64,000 bases of DNA. Source: Desulfosporosinus sp. Its GTDB lineage: Bacteria > Bacillota > Desulfitobacteriia > Desulfitobacteriales > Desulfitobacteriaceae. The DNA lies in the NCBI GenBank assembly GCA_003513495.1, contig DOPM01000060.1, forward strand, positions 62,001-126,000, read 5' to 3'. Of the stretch, positions 41,994 to 51,569 are shown in pieces. The notes under the pieces were generated by a model that was given only the letters and a program-made list of their open reading frames with translations, searched no databases and had not been told where the DNA came from. The first letter of the stretch is position 1; the number at the start of each line of letters is the position of its first letter. The position numbers were made by a program, and so were the translations under genes.

Positions 41994-42851
41994 ATGTCAA
42001 TTAAAAGAATTGGGGTTTTAGGTGCAGGATCAATGGGGGGCGGAATTGCACACCTAGCAAGTGCGAAGGGTTTTGAGGTCATACTTTGTGATGTGGAACA
42101 ACGTTTTGTTGAGGGCGCAGTTAAGCGTATAGCTGGGTTCATGGATAAGAGCATCGAAAAGCAAAAGATGACGGTTGAAGATAAAGAAGCGGCCTTGAAA
42201 CGTATCACCATAACCACTAATATGGAGGACTTTGCTTCAGTTGATTTGGTCATTGAGGCTATCTTTGAGGACTTGGAAATTAAGAAGAATGCTTTTGAAA
42301 AACTTGATAAGATTTGTGGTCCAGAAACAATTTTTGGCTCTAATACCTCGTCTATGTCGATTACCGCTTTAGCTGCTGCAACTAGTCGTCCAGATAAGGT
42401 CGTTGGTTTGCACTTCTTCAATCCTCCCTTGATTATGCGCCTGGTAGAAGTTATCCGAGGTTATTATACCAGTGATGAGACCGTCAAATTAGCATCTGAG
42501 GTTTCTCGAGGTATGGGCAAGACCCCGGTGGTAGTACAAAAGGACACCCCAGGATTTATTGTAAATCGCATAATGATGCCTCAATTCCTTGAGGCCATAC
42601 GGATTGTAGAAGAAGGAATTGCGACTCCAGCGGATATTGATACAGCTGTTAAATTGGGATTGAACTATCCGATGGGTCCCTTCGAACTTATGGACTTTAC
42701 GGGGGTTGAAATCTCTGTTCATGTAGCGGACTATTTATTCAATGAATCAAAGGATAGAAAATGGAATTCTCCCGAACCCATTAAAGCATTGGTACGAGCT
42801 GGGCGTCTCGGTAAGAAGGCTGGTGCAGGGTGGTATGACTACAATAAATAA
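41994..42851 (+). CDS. 3-hydroxyacyl-CoA (3-hydroxybutyryl-CoA) dehydrogenase
   Basis: 285-residue NAD(P)-dependent enzyme, the usual length of single-function Hbd proteins. The dinucleotide motif GAGSMGGG lies at residues 10-17; the catalytic His and Glu are in VVGLHFFNPP and the following segment; the C-terminal domain ends GRLGKKAGAGWYDYNK. AGAGGAGG precedes ATG 41994. First gene of the third sigma-54 unit, followed 63 bp later by the thiolase-like gene. Confidence 0.92.
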   Translation: MSIKRIGVLGAGSMGGGIAHLASAKGFEVILCDVEQRFVEGAVKRIAGFMDKSIEKQKMTVEDKEAALKRITITTNMEDFASVDLVIEAIFEDLEIKKNAFEKLDKICGPETIFGSNTSSMSITALAAATSRPDKVVGLHFFNPPLIMRLVEVIRGYYTSDETVKLASEVSRGMGKTPVVVQKDTPGFIVNRIMMPQFLEAIRIVEEGIATPADIDTAVKLGLNYPMGPFELMDFTGVEISVHVADYLFNESKDRKWNSPEPIKALVRAGRLGKKAGAGWYDYNK

Positions 42852-42914
42852 AAGCTCTAATTAGTAGAACTTGGTCCTTCTAAGAAGCTACTTAAACTAT
42901 AGGAGGTTATTCAA

Positions 42915-44108
42915 ATGTATTCAAAAGCTTATTTACCCTATGGAGGGTACTATAGTACACCCTTTGTTCGATGGCAGGGGAGTCTGCAAAATGAACACGC
43001 AGTTGAACTGGCGGCCGCAACCGCTAAAAAGTGGCTAGGCACAAAAGAAATCGATCCAAAGATGTTTGAATATCTTGTCTTTGGTAAAACCATCGGCCAA
43101 CTGTGGACATTCTACGATGCTCCTTGGGCTGCTTCTTTAATGGGCGCTCCAGATATTCCTGGCATGCATATTACTCAAGCTTGTTCCACCTCTACGACCG
43201 TCTTGAATCAAGCGGCAATAGCACTCGAAGCAGGTCTTTACGAAACTTCATTTTGCTTACTCACGGACCGTTGTTCCAATGGACCTTTCACTGTCTGGCC
43301 AAATCCAAAGGGCCCTGGTGGCGAAGTGATCTCAGAAAGCTGGCTGATGGATAATTTTGATGGTGGTCCTTGGAAAGGAGTACCAATGGTTCAAACTGCT
43401 GAAAACGTGGTTATAAAGGCTGGCGGGATAACCAAGGAAGATGTAGATGGGGTCACAGCTAGACGTTATGAGCAATATCAGGATGCTTTAGCAAATGATC
43501 GGGCGTTTCAAAAACGTTATATGACCCCGGCGGAATATAAAATTAGCAAAAAGAAGATGGGAATAGTAGAAGCGGATGAAGGGGTAACTCCCACAACTCT
43601 TGAAAGTTTAACGCCCTTAAAACCGGTTATTTCAGGCGGGGTACACTCCTTTGGTGCTCAAACTCATCCCGCCGATGGCAACTGTGGGCTTATTGTAACC
43701 ACAAGAGATAAAGCTCGGGAATTGAGTACTGATAATAATATTGAGATACAGATATGTTCCTATGGGTATGCCCGTGCCGAACAGGCACATATGGCCATGG
43801 CGGTAGTGCCCGCAGCTAGAATGGCTTTGGAAAAAGCCGGAATCAATATCAAGGACGTAAAAGCCATCAAAACCCACAATCCGTTTACGGCCAATGATTT
43901 ATACATGGCTAACGAAATGGGTATTGACGTCATGACAATGAATAATTACGGCTGTTCGCTTGTTTACGGGCATCCTCAGGCACCTACTGCGGGGCGTGCA
44001 ATTATTGAGATGATTGAAGAACTGGCGATTCTTGGCGGGGGCTTTGGCCTATTTACAGGCTGCGCAGCTGGCGACACAGGCGCAGCCTTGGTAATAAAGG
44101 TTTCCTAA
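42915..44108 (+). CDS. Thiolase family protein
   Basis: 397 residues. The nucleophile Cys lies in ITQACSTSTTVLNQAAIALEAG. The later signature is changed: KTHNPFTAND replaces the usual NEAFA segment, YGCSLVYGHPQAPTAGR stands for the GHPxGxTG loop, and the terminal Cys appears in FTGCAAGDTGAALV. It probably cleaves a 3-oxoacyl-CoA, though these changes suggest an unusual substrate. TAGGAGG precedes ATG 42915. It lies between the dehydrogenase and the hydratase genes, which supports a beta-oxidation role. Confidence 0.83.
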   Translation: MYSKAYLPYGGYYSTPFVRWQGSLQNEHAVELAAATAKKWLGTKEIDPKMFEYLVFGKTIGQLWTFYDAPWAASLMGAPDIPGMHITQACSTSTTVLNQAAIALEAGLYETSFCLLTDRCSNGPFTVWPNPKGPGGEVISESWLMDNFDGGPWKGVPMVQTAENVVIKAGGITKEDVDGVTARRYEQYQDALANDRAFQKRYMTPAEYKISKKKMGIVEADEGVTPTTLESLTPLKPVISGGVHSFGAQTHPADGNCGLIVTTRDKARELSTDNNIEIQICSYGYARAEQAHMAMAVVPAARMALEKAGINIKDVKAIKTHNPFTANDLYMANEMGIDVMTMNNYGCSLVYGHPQAPTAGRAIIEMIEELAILGGGFGLFTGCAAGDTGAALVIKVS

Positions 44109-44179
44109 CAGAAGCTTACTTTATCCAATTGTGAGAGACTCTTACTTCTTGCAAGTGGGAGTGGTGGGAGGAAGATAAT

Positions 44180-44962
44180 ATGAGTGAGAATAAGGTGGTT
44201 GAACTTACAATTAGCGAAAGCGTAGGGATTATTACGATTAATAACCCCCCTGTAAACGCTCTTACTTTGGACGTTAGAGGGCAATTGAAGCAAGTTCTGG
44301 AGCAAGTAGAGGAAAGTAAGGAGATCAGGGCCCTGGTGATTACCGGGGCTGGGCCAAAGTTTTTTATTGCAGGTGCAGATATTAAAGATTTCCCTAATCA
44401 GATGGAAAAAGGTCCTAGAGAAAATGCTACAATTTATAAAGATATGTTTACCTATCTGGAGGAAACCCCTATACCTGTTATTGCAGCCTTGAATGGTTTG
44501 GCTCTAGGCGGAGGGTGTGAGTTGGTTTTGGCATGTGATCTCAGAATTGCCGATGAAAAGGTGAAAATTGGCTTGCCGGAAGTTACCTTGGGACTGATTC
44601 CTGGATTGGGTGGCACACAAAGATTGGCGAGGTTGGTAGGACCATCAAAAGCCAAAGAACTGCTATTTACAGGCACAATTATCACTGCCGAAGAAGCATT
44701 GCGTATAGGCCTGGTAAATCAAGTGGTGCCTGCGGGAACTGCGCTAGCGGAAGCTCTCAACTTGGCTCGAAAACTAGCTAAAGGAGCAGGAATAGCAATG
44801 GCCTACGCCAAGCACCTCGTTAATAAAGGAATTGAGGTTCCTTTACAGGATGCGCTTGAAATGGAAATGCAACATGTCGAAAAAATTTTTGAGACAGAGG
44901 ATCTGCAGGAGGGACTTGAGGCCTTTATAAATAAACGCCCGGCAGAGTTTAAGAATAAGTAA
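44180..44962 (+). CDS. Enoyl-CoA hydratase/isomerase (crotonase family)
   Basis: 260 residues with the oxyanion-hole segment FFIAGADIKDF, GLALGGGCELVLACDLRIA and LPEVTLGLIPGLGGTQRL. Both catalytic Glu positions, in GGGCE and LPE, are present, so a true hydratase is likely. GTGGGAGG precedes ATG 44180, 71 bp after the thiolase-like gene. It is the last gene of the operon and is followed by a terminator. Confidence 0.92.
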   Translation: MSENKVVELTISESVGIITINNPPVNALTLDVRGQLKQVLEQVEESKEIRALVITGAGPKFFIAGADIKDFPNQMEKGPRENATIYKDMFTYLEETPIPVIAALNGLALGGGCELVLACDLRIADEKVKIGLPEVTLGLIPGLGGTQRLARLVGPSKAKELLFTGTIITAEEALRIGLVNQVVPAGTALAEALNLARKLAKGAGIAMAYAKHLVNKGIEVPLQDALEMEMQHVEKIFETEDLQEGLEAFINKRPAEFKNK

Positions 44963-44991
44963 TTAGAGCTGATGAAATAAATAGTGATTTT

Positions 44992-45042
44992 TAATAGCCT
45001 TTTAGGGGTATATGTAGATTACCCTAGAAGGCTATCTTTATT
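44992..45042 (+). terminator. Terminator after the hydratase gene
   Basis: AATAGCCTT...GGGTA / TACCC...AAGGCTAT stem followed by CTTTATTT. Confidence 0.7.
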
Positions 45043-45201
45043 TGGAAGGTGAGCTCAGTATTTTTAATTATATGTAGAAGGAATTATTCATAAAATAAAG
45101 AATATTCAATATAGAGCAAGAGATACACTTCTCTTGACATAAATAGCTTTTGATTTCAAAAATTGTCCGTGATTAATATTGATGAGAGGACGGAGATAAA
45201 A

Positions 45202-46650
45202 GTGACTGTTGCTTCTGATCACGAACAATCGTATCCTATTCAACAGGAGTTACTGACTGGGAAATTGCGCACAACTCCAGGACAACAGTTTTTGCAACAG
45301 ATTATCGATAATTCCTATGATTCAATCTTTGTTACGGATCAATTTGGTAATGTTCTTTTAGCAAACTCAGGTACAGGGAGATTTATGGGATATACGGCCC
45401 GAGAATTAGTAGGAAAAAACGTCGATGACTTAGTAAAGAAGGGTAATTATGATTGGTCCCCAACCATGAAGGCCATAAAAACCCGCTCTGTTGTATCAGG
45501 GATCGTTAGAAATAAACACGGAGTGCAGGAGATGGTTACCAGTAAGCCGCTAATGGATGAAAATGGTGACATTGTTATGGTCATCACCAATGCTCGAGAT
45601 AAAAATATGGTAGATAACTATATTGCGGCTTTAGAGAAAGAAAGAACAACCGTTCATCGATATAAGACGGCGGTAGAATATTTAAGCGATGTAGATACGT
45701 CAAATAGGGAATTAGTGGCAGAGAGTCCGCAGATGAAACAAATCATAAAAACGAGTTATGTCATAGCGAAAGCAGACAGTACGGTTATGCTGATTGGAGA
45801 GACCGGTACAGGTAAAGAAGTCATGGCTAGGTATATACATCGAAATAGTCTCCGGTCTAAAGAACCGTTTATCCCGGTAAATTGTGCAGCGATTCCCCAA
45901 GAGTTACTGGAGTCTGAGTTCTTTGGCTATGTACGAGGGGCCTTCTCTGGTGCTAATCCGCAAGGAAAACCGGGGTTGTTCGAAATTGCGGATAAAGGAA
46001 CATTATTTTTAGACGAAATCGCTGAATTGCCATTAGCTATGCAGTCTAAGTTACTAAGAGTATTAGAATCAGGTGAAGTACAAAGGCTGGGTGATACGAA
46101 CGTATACCATGCCAATGTTCGATTTATTGCCGCTACCAATAGAGACTTAAAAGCAATGATAAGCCAAAAATTGTTTAGAAGTGATTTATACTATCGGCTT
46201 AATGTCATACCCATTAATTTACCATCTCTACGAGATCGACCTGAAGACATTTTGGCTTTTGCGCACAAATTTTTAGAGGAATTGAACAGAAAATATGCTT
46301 TAAAGAAGCAATTCTCAAACCAAGCGACGAAGTTACTTTTTAACTACACTTGGCCAGGTAATGTACGTGAATTGCGTAATGTGATTGAGAGATTAGTTAT
46401 TACATCGACGGGGGATGTCTTAAATTTTGAAGAGGATTTTCTCGTAAGTAGGAAAACACTATTGGAAAATGAACAAAGCAATCTAGAATCTAGTAGGATT
46501 TACCAAGGAACTTTGAAAAATGTTATTAAATCCGTCGAAGAAGAGTACATAAATAAAGTTTTGGCTGAATGTGGAGGTAGGATAGGGGAAGCGGCCCGGC
46601 GATTAGGGATTCACCGTACTATGCTGTATCGTAAGCTTAATAAAAAGTGA
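45202..46650 (+). CDS. PAS-domain sigma-54 activator
   Basis: 482 residues: a PAS domain at about 28-140 (IIDNSYDSIFVTDQFGNVLLANSG), AAA+ domain with Walker A GETGTGKE at 199-206, sigma-54 loop GAFSGA at 246-251 (Ser for the usual Thr), and a C-terminal helix-turn-helix (GGRIGEAARRLGIHRTMLYRKL). GTG 45202 is chosen for the CGGAGAT six bases upstream; the TTG at 45163 has no ribosome site. TTGACA near 45136 suggests a sigma-A promoter. With the PrpR-type activator it brackets the acyl-CoA cluster; which of them reads the shared upstream site is not known. Confidence 0.87.
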   Translation: MTVASDHEQSYPIQQELLTGKLRTTPGQQFLQQIIDNSYDSIFVTDQFGNVLLANSGTGRFMGYTARELVGKNVDDLVKKGNYDWSPTMKAIKTRSVVSGIVRNKHGVQEMVTSKPLMDENGDIVMVITNARDKNMVDNYIAALEKERTTVHRYKTAVEYLSDVDTSNRELVAESPQMKQIIKTSYVIAKADSTVMLIGETGTGKEVMARYIHRNSLRSKEPFIPVNCAAIPQELLESEFFGYVRGAFSGANPQGKPGLFEIADKGTLFLDEIAELPLAMQSKLLRVLESGEVQRLGDTNVYHANVRFIAATNRDLKAMISQKLFRSDLYYRLNVIPINLPSLRDRPEDILAFAHKFLEELNRKYALKKQFSNQATKLLFNYTWPGNVRELRNVIERLVITSTGDVLNFEEDFLVSRKTLLENEQSNLESSRIYQGTLKNVIKSVEEEYINKVLAECGGRIGEAARRLGIHRTMLYRKLNKK

Positions 46651-46681
46651 AATTGTCTTTGTTCATTTTAAGAATTTATTA

Positions 46682-46706
46682 AAGGCTAGTAAGATTTGCT
46701 AGCCTT
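46682..46706 (+). terminator. Terminator after the PAS activator
   Basis: AAGGCTAGTAA / TTGCTAGCCTT, a compact hairpin followed by ATCT. Confidence 0.65.
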
Positions 46707-46850
46707 ATCTGTCTAACTGCGTAATGTCTCATCTATCCAAGAGATCTTGACGACTTACATTATCTTCTATAAAGTAATATAATGAATGTTAGAAAATTAA
46801 GAATTCATTATTCGTAAACACAGAAAATAAAAGTGATTTAAGGAGGATTT

Positions 46851-47252
46851 ATGAAGAAAGTAGCAGCTAGACCAGTTCCTAAAGATACTCTTATGGAGGC
46901 TTTAGGTATCAAAATAGTTGAACTCGATCAAGAGCGAGTTGTGGCAACCATGCCTGTTATGGAAGCTACAAGGCAACCCTTCGGAATGCTGCATGGTGGA
47001 GCATCGGTAGCTTTGGCTGAAACGGTTGCTAGCGTAGGAACTTTCAATTTGATCGACCAAGCTAATCAACGAGCCGTGGGGTTAGAGATTAATGCTAACC
47101 ATATTCGTGGCAAACGAGATGGAATCGTTACCGCTGTGGGTACCCCTCTACATAAAGGCAGGACGACAATGGTTTGGGATATTAAGATTATGGATGAAGA
47201 GGAAAAGTTAATCTGTGTTTCCAGATGTACTATTGCTGTCATTAATGCTTAA
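46851..47252 (+). CDS. PaaI/MenI-like hotdog-fold thioesterase
   Basis: 133 residues, the normal length for the family. The block FGMLHGGASVALAETVASVG carries the usual HGG and acidic catalytic residues, followed by VGLEINANHIRGKRDG. It hydrolyses an acyl- or aryl-CoA. AAGGAGG precedes ATG 46851. It follows the acyl-CoA cluster and may free its CoA, but has its own upstream region and terminator. Confidence 0.88.
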   Translation: MKKVAARPVPKDTLMEALGIKIVELDQERVVATMPVMEATRQPFGMLHGGASVALAETVASVGTFNLIDQANQRAVGLEINANHIRGKRDGIVTAVGTPLHKGRTTMVWDIKIMDEEEKLICVSRCTIAVINA

Positions 47253-47262
47253 TTTAAGATCA

Positions 47263-47312
47263 CCAATAACGCCTCTGGCTTTTAATTGAGCTAGGGGCGT
47301 TTATCGTTATTG
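47263..47312 (+). terminator. Probable terminator after the thioesterase
   Basis: AATAACG...CGTTATT outer arms with inner CGCCTCTGGCT / AGCTAGGGGCG pairing. Confidence 0.55.
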
Positions 47313-47465
47313 AAGGAGCACTGTGTAATTTATCCATTAAAATATGACTTGTGAAGGGATTCAGTAACTTACTGTAGAATATTTAAGAAAGACGATAGTA
47401 TCACTTATAATGAATATTGTCATAATCTAATTAGATCCTAAATTTAAGGAGAAGACGAGTAAAGG

Positions 47466-47807
47466 ATGAATATTCAACTATTTGGAATCAAGAAATGCTT
47501 TGATACTAAGAAAGCTGAACGTTATTTCAAAGAGAGAAGGATCAAATACCAATTCATTGATCTGACAATAAAGGGCTTAAGTAAAGGAGAGCTCCAAAGT
47601 GTGAAGGCTGCTGTTGGATTAAAGAATTTGATTAATAACAATGCTAAGGATTATAAGCGATTAAATATGGATCACATTATTTCTGAAAGTGGTAGGGAAG
47701 AGATTTTGCTAAATAACCCCAATCTCTACAATACCCCTATTGTACGAAATGGCAAACAAGCGACAGTAGGATATGAACCGGATGTATGGGCGTCTTGGGA
47801 AGGATAA
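47466..47807 (+). CDS. ArsC/Spx family protein
   Basis: 113-residue thioredoxin-fold protein (MNIQLFGIKKCFDTKKAERYF, later NTPIVRNGKQATVGY). There is a single Cys, at about residue 11, with no CxxC, as in arsenate-reductase-like proteins of the YffB/Spx group; the exact function cannot be fixed. ATG 47466 follows AAGGAGAAG. Its stop lies just before the YceG-like gene, so the two may be co-transcribed. Confidence 0.75.
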   Translation: MNIQLFGIKKCFDTKKAERYFKERRIKYQFIDLTIKGLSKGELQSVKAAVGLKNLINNNAKDYKRLNMDHIISESGREEILLNNPNLYNTPIVRNGKQATVGYEPDVWASWEG

Positions 47808-48030
47808 GGAGTGAGAAAGTACGGAGACAAGTAAGGAAACTAGAACCGTCTTAAAACAATCCAATGATGTTTTTAAAGATATACTGTCTCCTTCAAGAGA
47901 AAGGGGGACAAGCCCTTATGTATATTTTTATAGAATTATTGGATGCGATGAAGAAAGGGAGTACCTAGAAAAGATCATCCGTTTAAACGAACAACTCAAG
48001 ATAACGGGGAACTATCTTCTTTTTGAAAAA

Positions 48031-50301
48031 GTGATTCCTGTCAGCACCAATACAGCGGTAATAGAGCGAGCGAGGAAATTGTTTGAGCCGGTGCCCCTTA
48101 AGGATTTTAGCAATGGAGCGATTTTAAATGTATTAGAATCCCAGGGCTATTTTTCACTAAGCTCTGATACTCGAGTTAATCGGAAGATTAAAGAGTCCTT
48201 TGGTATAATCCTTAATCTCTATATTAAAAATGAGAAAACACTAAATCTCAGTATGATCATAAATTTTTGTACTAAAATGTTGCTATGGTTTGGAGATTAC
48301 GGTAAGCAAATCCTGAAGAAATCACTCGATATCCCTAAAGTGATTTACTGGGGAAGTCCACAAAAACACGAAATCTATTACCTTATTTTAATGTCTCTTA
48401 TAGGGTGTGATGTGCTTGTTCTAAATACTTCCTTTAAAGACCGGTTTGACAAAGTAGATAAGCACAATGAATTCTCCATGATTATTAGACATTCAAACGA
48501 GCTGCCGATTGGAGCTTTTCCAAGGCAGAAACCTCAAGAGAATATGAAGACTGAGACACCCCCTGTTAAACCAGAAATGAAGCCAACCAATCCCCAAATC
48601 AGCCCACAGCAGGATTTGAGTAATAACTTGTTAAATGATCCTATTATTGTAGTTAAACTGAAGAGAACCGAGACGATCCTTGAGGAAATCTTAATCCCGT
48701 TAAATAAGCGTAGCGGCTATGTGGGCGGGCCTCATCCAATACTTCCAACTTTTTTCGTGCGCTATATTGGGGTTCCCAGCTCATCAGATGATTGGGAAGC
48801 TGAGTATCATAATAGTTTATATAATTTAGATAGGACCTTGCACATGGCGGGTTCTTATCTTAAATTTCTTGAAGGCATCCCAGCACCAAGTGCAGAGGAG
48901 AGTGCCTTAATTCCCCAGAAGCTTATTAGTTATCCATTCAAAGATCGGTTTGAGATTATCGAACATATACTTAAGGCCAAGATCCTTCCGCAAACATATG
49001 ATACGCTTTTAGACAATACTATCAGAAAAACCTTTGTTGACCTAGTTCATCTTTTTGCAGAGAAAAGTGGAAATGCCAATACCTCAATAGTTTTGAATTT
49101 CTCCTTGAAGATAATTAGCTGGTTGAAGCGATACTTGCCTAAGTTATTGTTAAGTATGAATTCTAATCAAAAACCTAATGGACCAGGGTTTAATTATGAG
49201 TATAATCCTAAAGTTCTGTTCTATGGACCGATTAAAGCTCATGAAATCTTTCTGCTAACTGCCTTTCATAAGCTAGGATGTGATGTGCTTTTTGTTCATT
49301 CCGAGGAAGAAGGAGATAATCCATTTCAAAGCTTTGACGAGGAAAATGCCTTGACTCATCTTATTAGTAATAGGCATACTCTTCCCTTGGTCTCCTTTCC
49401 ACAGGAAGAGCGATTGATTCGCAAAAGCACAATTGCTTACAATGCGTCCAAAGAGATTGAGGAAGTAATCTATAGCGAAGAGGTTGGACTTTTTAAACCT
49501 TGGCAGTTTGAAAGCTACGGGACACAACCCATAACTCTTAAAACCACCTATGACGAACTCAAGATACTATGGAGGGAACCCACTAAACTTCGACCGGAGT
49601 TCAGAATCCAGAATAAGAAAGTTTATGTCCCTAACCTATTCGCAAAGATCAACGGAGTAAACGAGGATCTCAATGCTTATTGGCAAGACCTTAAAGAACT
49701 CTCTACTGCTCCTAATACAAGGCTTATTGAGGATGTTCCCTTCACAAAAATAGGGTACACTAAACAAGAGCTATATCAAACTAACTATTTGTTGGACGAA
49801 CATGGGCGCTTAGATGAAACGAAAGTTGTAAAAAGTAAGCATTACAAGTTTGGTTATCTTAAAGCACCGTTACAACATTTTCTAATTGCAAAAATTAATG
49901 AGCTTTTATTCTCTAGAATGTTCTTAGAGCCAGTGGACAAAAAATTGAAGCTCAAGATTATCATGACGATTTTAACCATGAATGATGAACTTCTCCAGCT
50001 CATTGAAGTTTTTGATTATCCTCAAGAAATTCCGAAAGTCATCATCTATGATAATGAAAAGGAAACCTTCAGTGAAAGTGATTCTATTCTACTAGCCTAT
50101 TTTAATCTGATTGGCTTGGATGTTCTTATCTTTACGCCAACTAATTATAAGACCCTAGAACATTACCTAAAGCCTAGTCTTTTTGATCTACATCAGTTTC
50201 CTTTAGTAAAATATGACTTAGTTCTTCCATCTTTAGAGAGCATTTCGGCGACTCCTGCCCAAAAACCTGGGCTTTTGGCTCGCTTCTTTAAACTTCGGTA
50301 A
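48031..50301 (+). CDS. YceG-like putative component of the Ter/TelA system
   Basis: At least 756 residues. GTG 48031 is only the first usual start codon: the frame is open and clearly coding back to about 47815 (for example SPYVYFYRIIGCDEEREYLE), with AAGGAG at 47806-47811 and no ATG, GTG or TTG before 48031. The true start may be non-standard (ACG 47821?) or the sequence has an error. The protein carries three tandem copies of a module: an RYIG-type strand, a LLN-YIKN helix, a PKV(I/L)(F/Y)YG strand with KHEI, and a GCDVL(F/V) strand. The family accompanies TelA and TerD proteins in Firmicutes; the activity is unknown. TelA follows. Confidence 0.75.
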   Translation: MIPVSTNTAVIERARKLFEPVPLKDFSNGAILNVLESQGYFSLSSDTRVNRKIKESFGIILNLYIKNEKTLNLSMIINFCTKMLLWFGDYGKQILKKSLDIPKVIYWGSPQKHEIYYLILMSLIGCDVLVLNTSFKDRFDKVDKHNEFSMIIRHSNELPIGAFPRQKPQENMKTETPPVKPEMKPTNPQISPQQDLSNNLLNDPIIVVKLKRTETILEEILIPLNKRSGYVGGPHPILPTFFVRYIGVPSSSDDWEAEYHNSLYNLDRTLHMAGSYLKFLEGIPAPSAEESALIPQKLISYPFKDRFEIIEHILKAKILPQTYDTLLDNTIRKTFVDLVHLFAEKSGNANTSIVLNFSLKIISWLKRYLPKLLLSMNSNQKPNGPGFNYEYNPKVLFYGPIKAHEIFLLTAFHKLGCDVLFVHSEEEGDNPFQSFDEENALTHLISNRHTLPLVSFPQEERLIRKSTIAYNASKEIEEVIYSEEVGLFKPWQFESYGTQPITLKTTYDELKILWREPTKLRPEFRIQNKKVYVPNLFAKINGVNEDLNAYWQDLKELSTAPNTRLIEDVPFTKIGYTKQELYQTNYLLDEHGRLDETKVVKSKHYKFGYLKAPLQHFLIAKINELLFSRMFLEPVDKKLKLKIIMTILTMNDELLQLIEVFDYPQEIPKVIIYDNEKETFSESDSILLAYFNLIGLDVLIFTPTNYKTLEHYLKPSLFDLHQFPLVKYDLVLPSLESISATPAQKPGLLARFFKLR

Positions 50302-50431
50302 TCAAGCCTAAGGTACTATTTGGACATTCTGTTTTTGACGGCGTAGCTATGAAATTGGAATACTAATTATTACGTAGGAAAGCGATTAAATTGGTAGATT
50401 GTTAGAAAATATTTATTAGGGAGGAACAAAA

Positions 50432-51556
50432 ATGGAAATTCAAGGTTTTACAACCAAATTAACTGAGGATAAAAGCTTAGTACCGGCACCTATTCCCGAG
50501 TTTGATCTCGAAAAAAAGAAAAATGAGGTTATGACAAAGGTAATGGAGAGCCCGGAGGTCCGCAGTATTGTACGTCAGATCAACATTGAAGATGTAAGTT
50601 CTATTATGTCGTTTGGCAAAAATACGGCAGAGGAAGTTTCGAGGTTTTCAGATGCCATTCTTAATTCTATGCAAGCGACAAAGGTTGAAGATTCGGGAGA
50701 ACTCTTAATCCAACTTAACAGAATTATGGACAAGTTTGATATCAAAGATTTCGAGGATAAACCACCGGGCTTTTTGGAAAAGATTTTTTCAAAGGCGAAG
50801 AATACAGTTGAAGCACTCTTTAAGAAATATAATTCAATGGGTGATGAAGTTGACAAGGTGTTCGTCACACTCAAGCAGTATGAAGCCGAAATCGGTGTTG
50901 CTAATAAGCAGTTAGAGGATATGTTTAATAAGAATGTTGAATATTATGAGCAGTTGGGGCAATATATCTATGCTGGTCAGGTTGTCCTTGCCGAACTAAA
51001 GAATAATATTATCCCTACTGCTCAAGCCAAAGCTAATGAGACGGGGAACCAAGTCGATCAAATGAACGTCAATAACCTTTTGCAGGTTCAAGAGATTATG
51101 GAACAAAGAATTTATGACCTGCAACTGGCGGAGAATGTCGCCGTCCAAAGTATGCCGACGATAAAAGCTATTGAATACGGTAATTACAACTTGGTTCGTA
51201 AAATTAACTCAGCATTTGTTATCACCATGCCTATCTTCAAACAATGCTTGGTACAAGCTATTATGTTAAAGCGCCAATCAGTCCAAGCTAAAGCGATGAG
51301 TGCATTAGATGAGAAGACCAATGAGCTTTTACTGAGAAATGCCGAAAACACAGCCCTCCAATCCAAAATGGTAGCAAGGCTCGCCACAGGGAGTTCCGTG
51401 AATATTGAAACCTTAGAAAAATCCTGGCAAACCATCGTTAAGGGAATAGAGGAGACCAAAGCTATCCAAGAGGAAATGAGACAAAAACGCATAGATGGAA
51501 CTAAACGGTTAGAGGTTCTCAAACAAGATTTTGTAAATCGTGGAATCGTCAGGTAG
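50432..51556 (+). CDS. TelA-like toxic anion resistance protein
   Basis: 374-residue, helical, soluble protein of the TelA/YceH family. Segments such as LIQLNRIMDKFDIKDF, ITMPIFKQCLVQAIMLKRQ and the long terminal helices match the family. Members are linked to resistance to tellurite, antimicrobial peptides and envelope stress, but the mechanism is unclear. AGGGAGGAA precedes ATG 50432. It pairs with the YceG-like gene upstream. Confidence 0.85.
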   Translation: MEIQGFTTKLTEDKSLVPAPIPEFDLEKKKNEVMTKVMESPEVRSIVRQINIEDVSSIMSFGKNTAEEVSRFSDAILNSMQATKVEDSGELLIQLNRIMDKFDIKDFEDKPPGFLEKIFSKAKNTVEALFKKYNSMGDEVDKVFVTLKQYEAEIGVANKQLEDMFNKNVEYYEQLGQYIYAGQVVLAELKNNIIPTAQAKANETGNQVDQMNVNNLLQVQEIMEQRIYDLQLAENVAVQSMPTIKAIEYGNYNLVRKINSAFVITMPIFKQCLVQAIMLKRQSVQAKAMSALDEKTNELLLRNAENTALQSKMVARLATGSSVNIETLEKSWQTIVKGIEETKAIQEEMRQKRIDGTKRLEVLKQDFVNRGIVR

Positions 51557-51569
51557 AACATGACAAGCG

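Noticed and set aside
45163..45201. TTG 45163 as the start of the PAS activator
   Set aside because: No ribosome site; GTG 45202 has a well-placed CGGAGAT.
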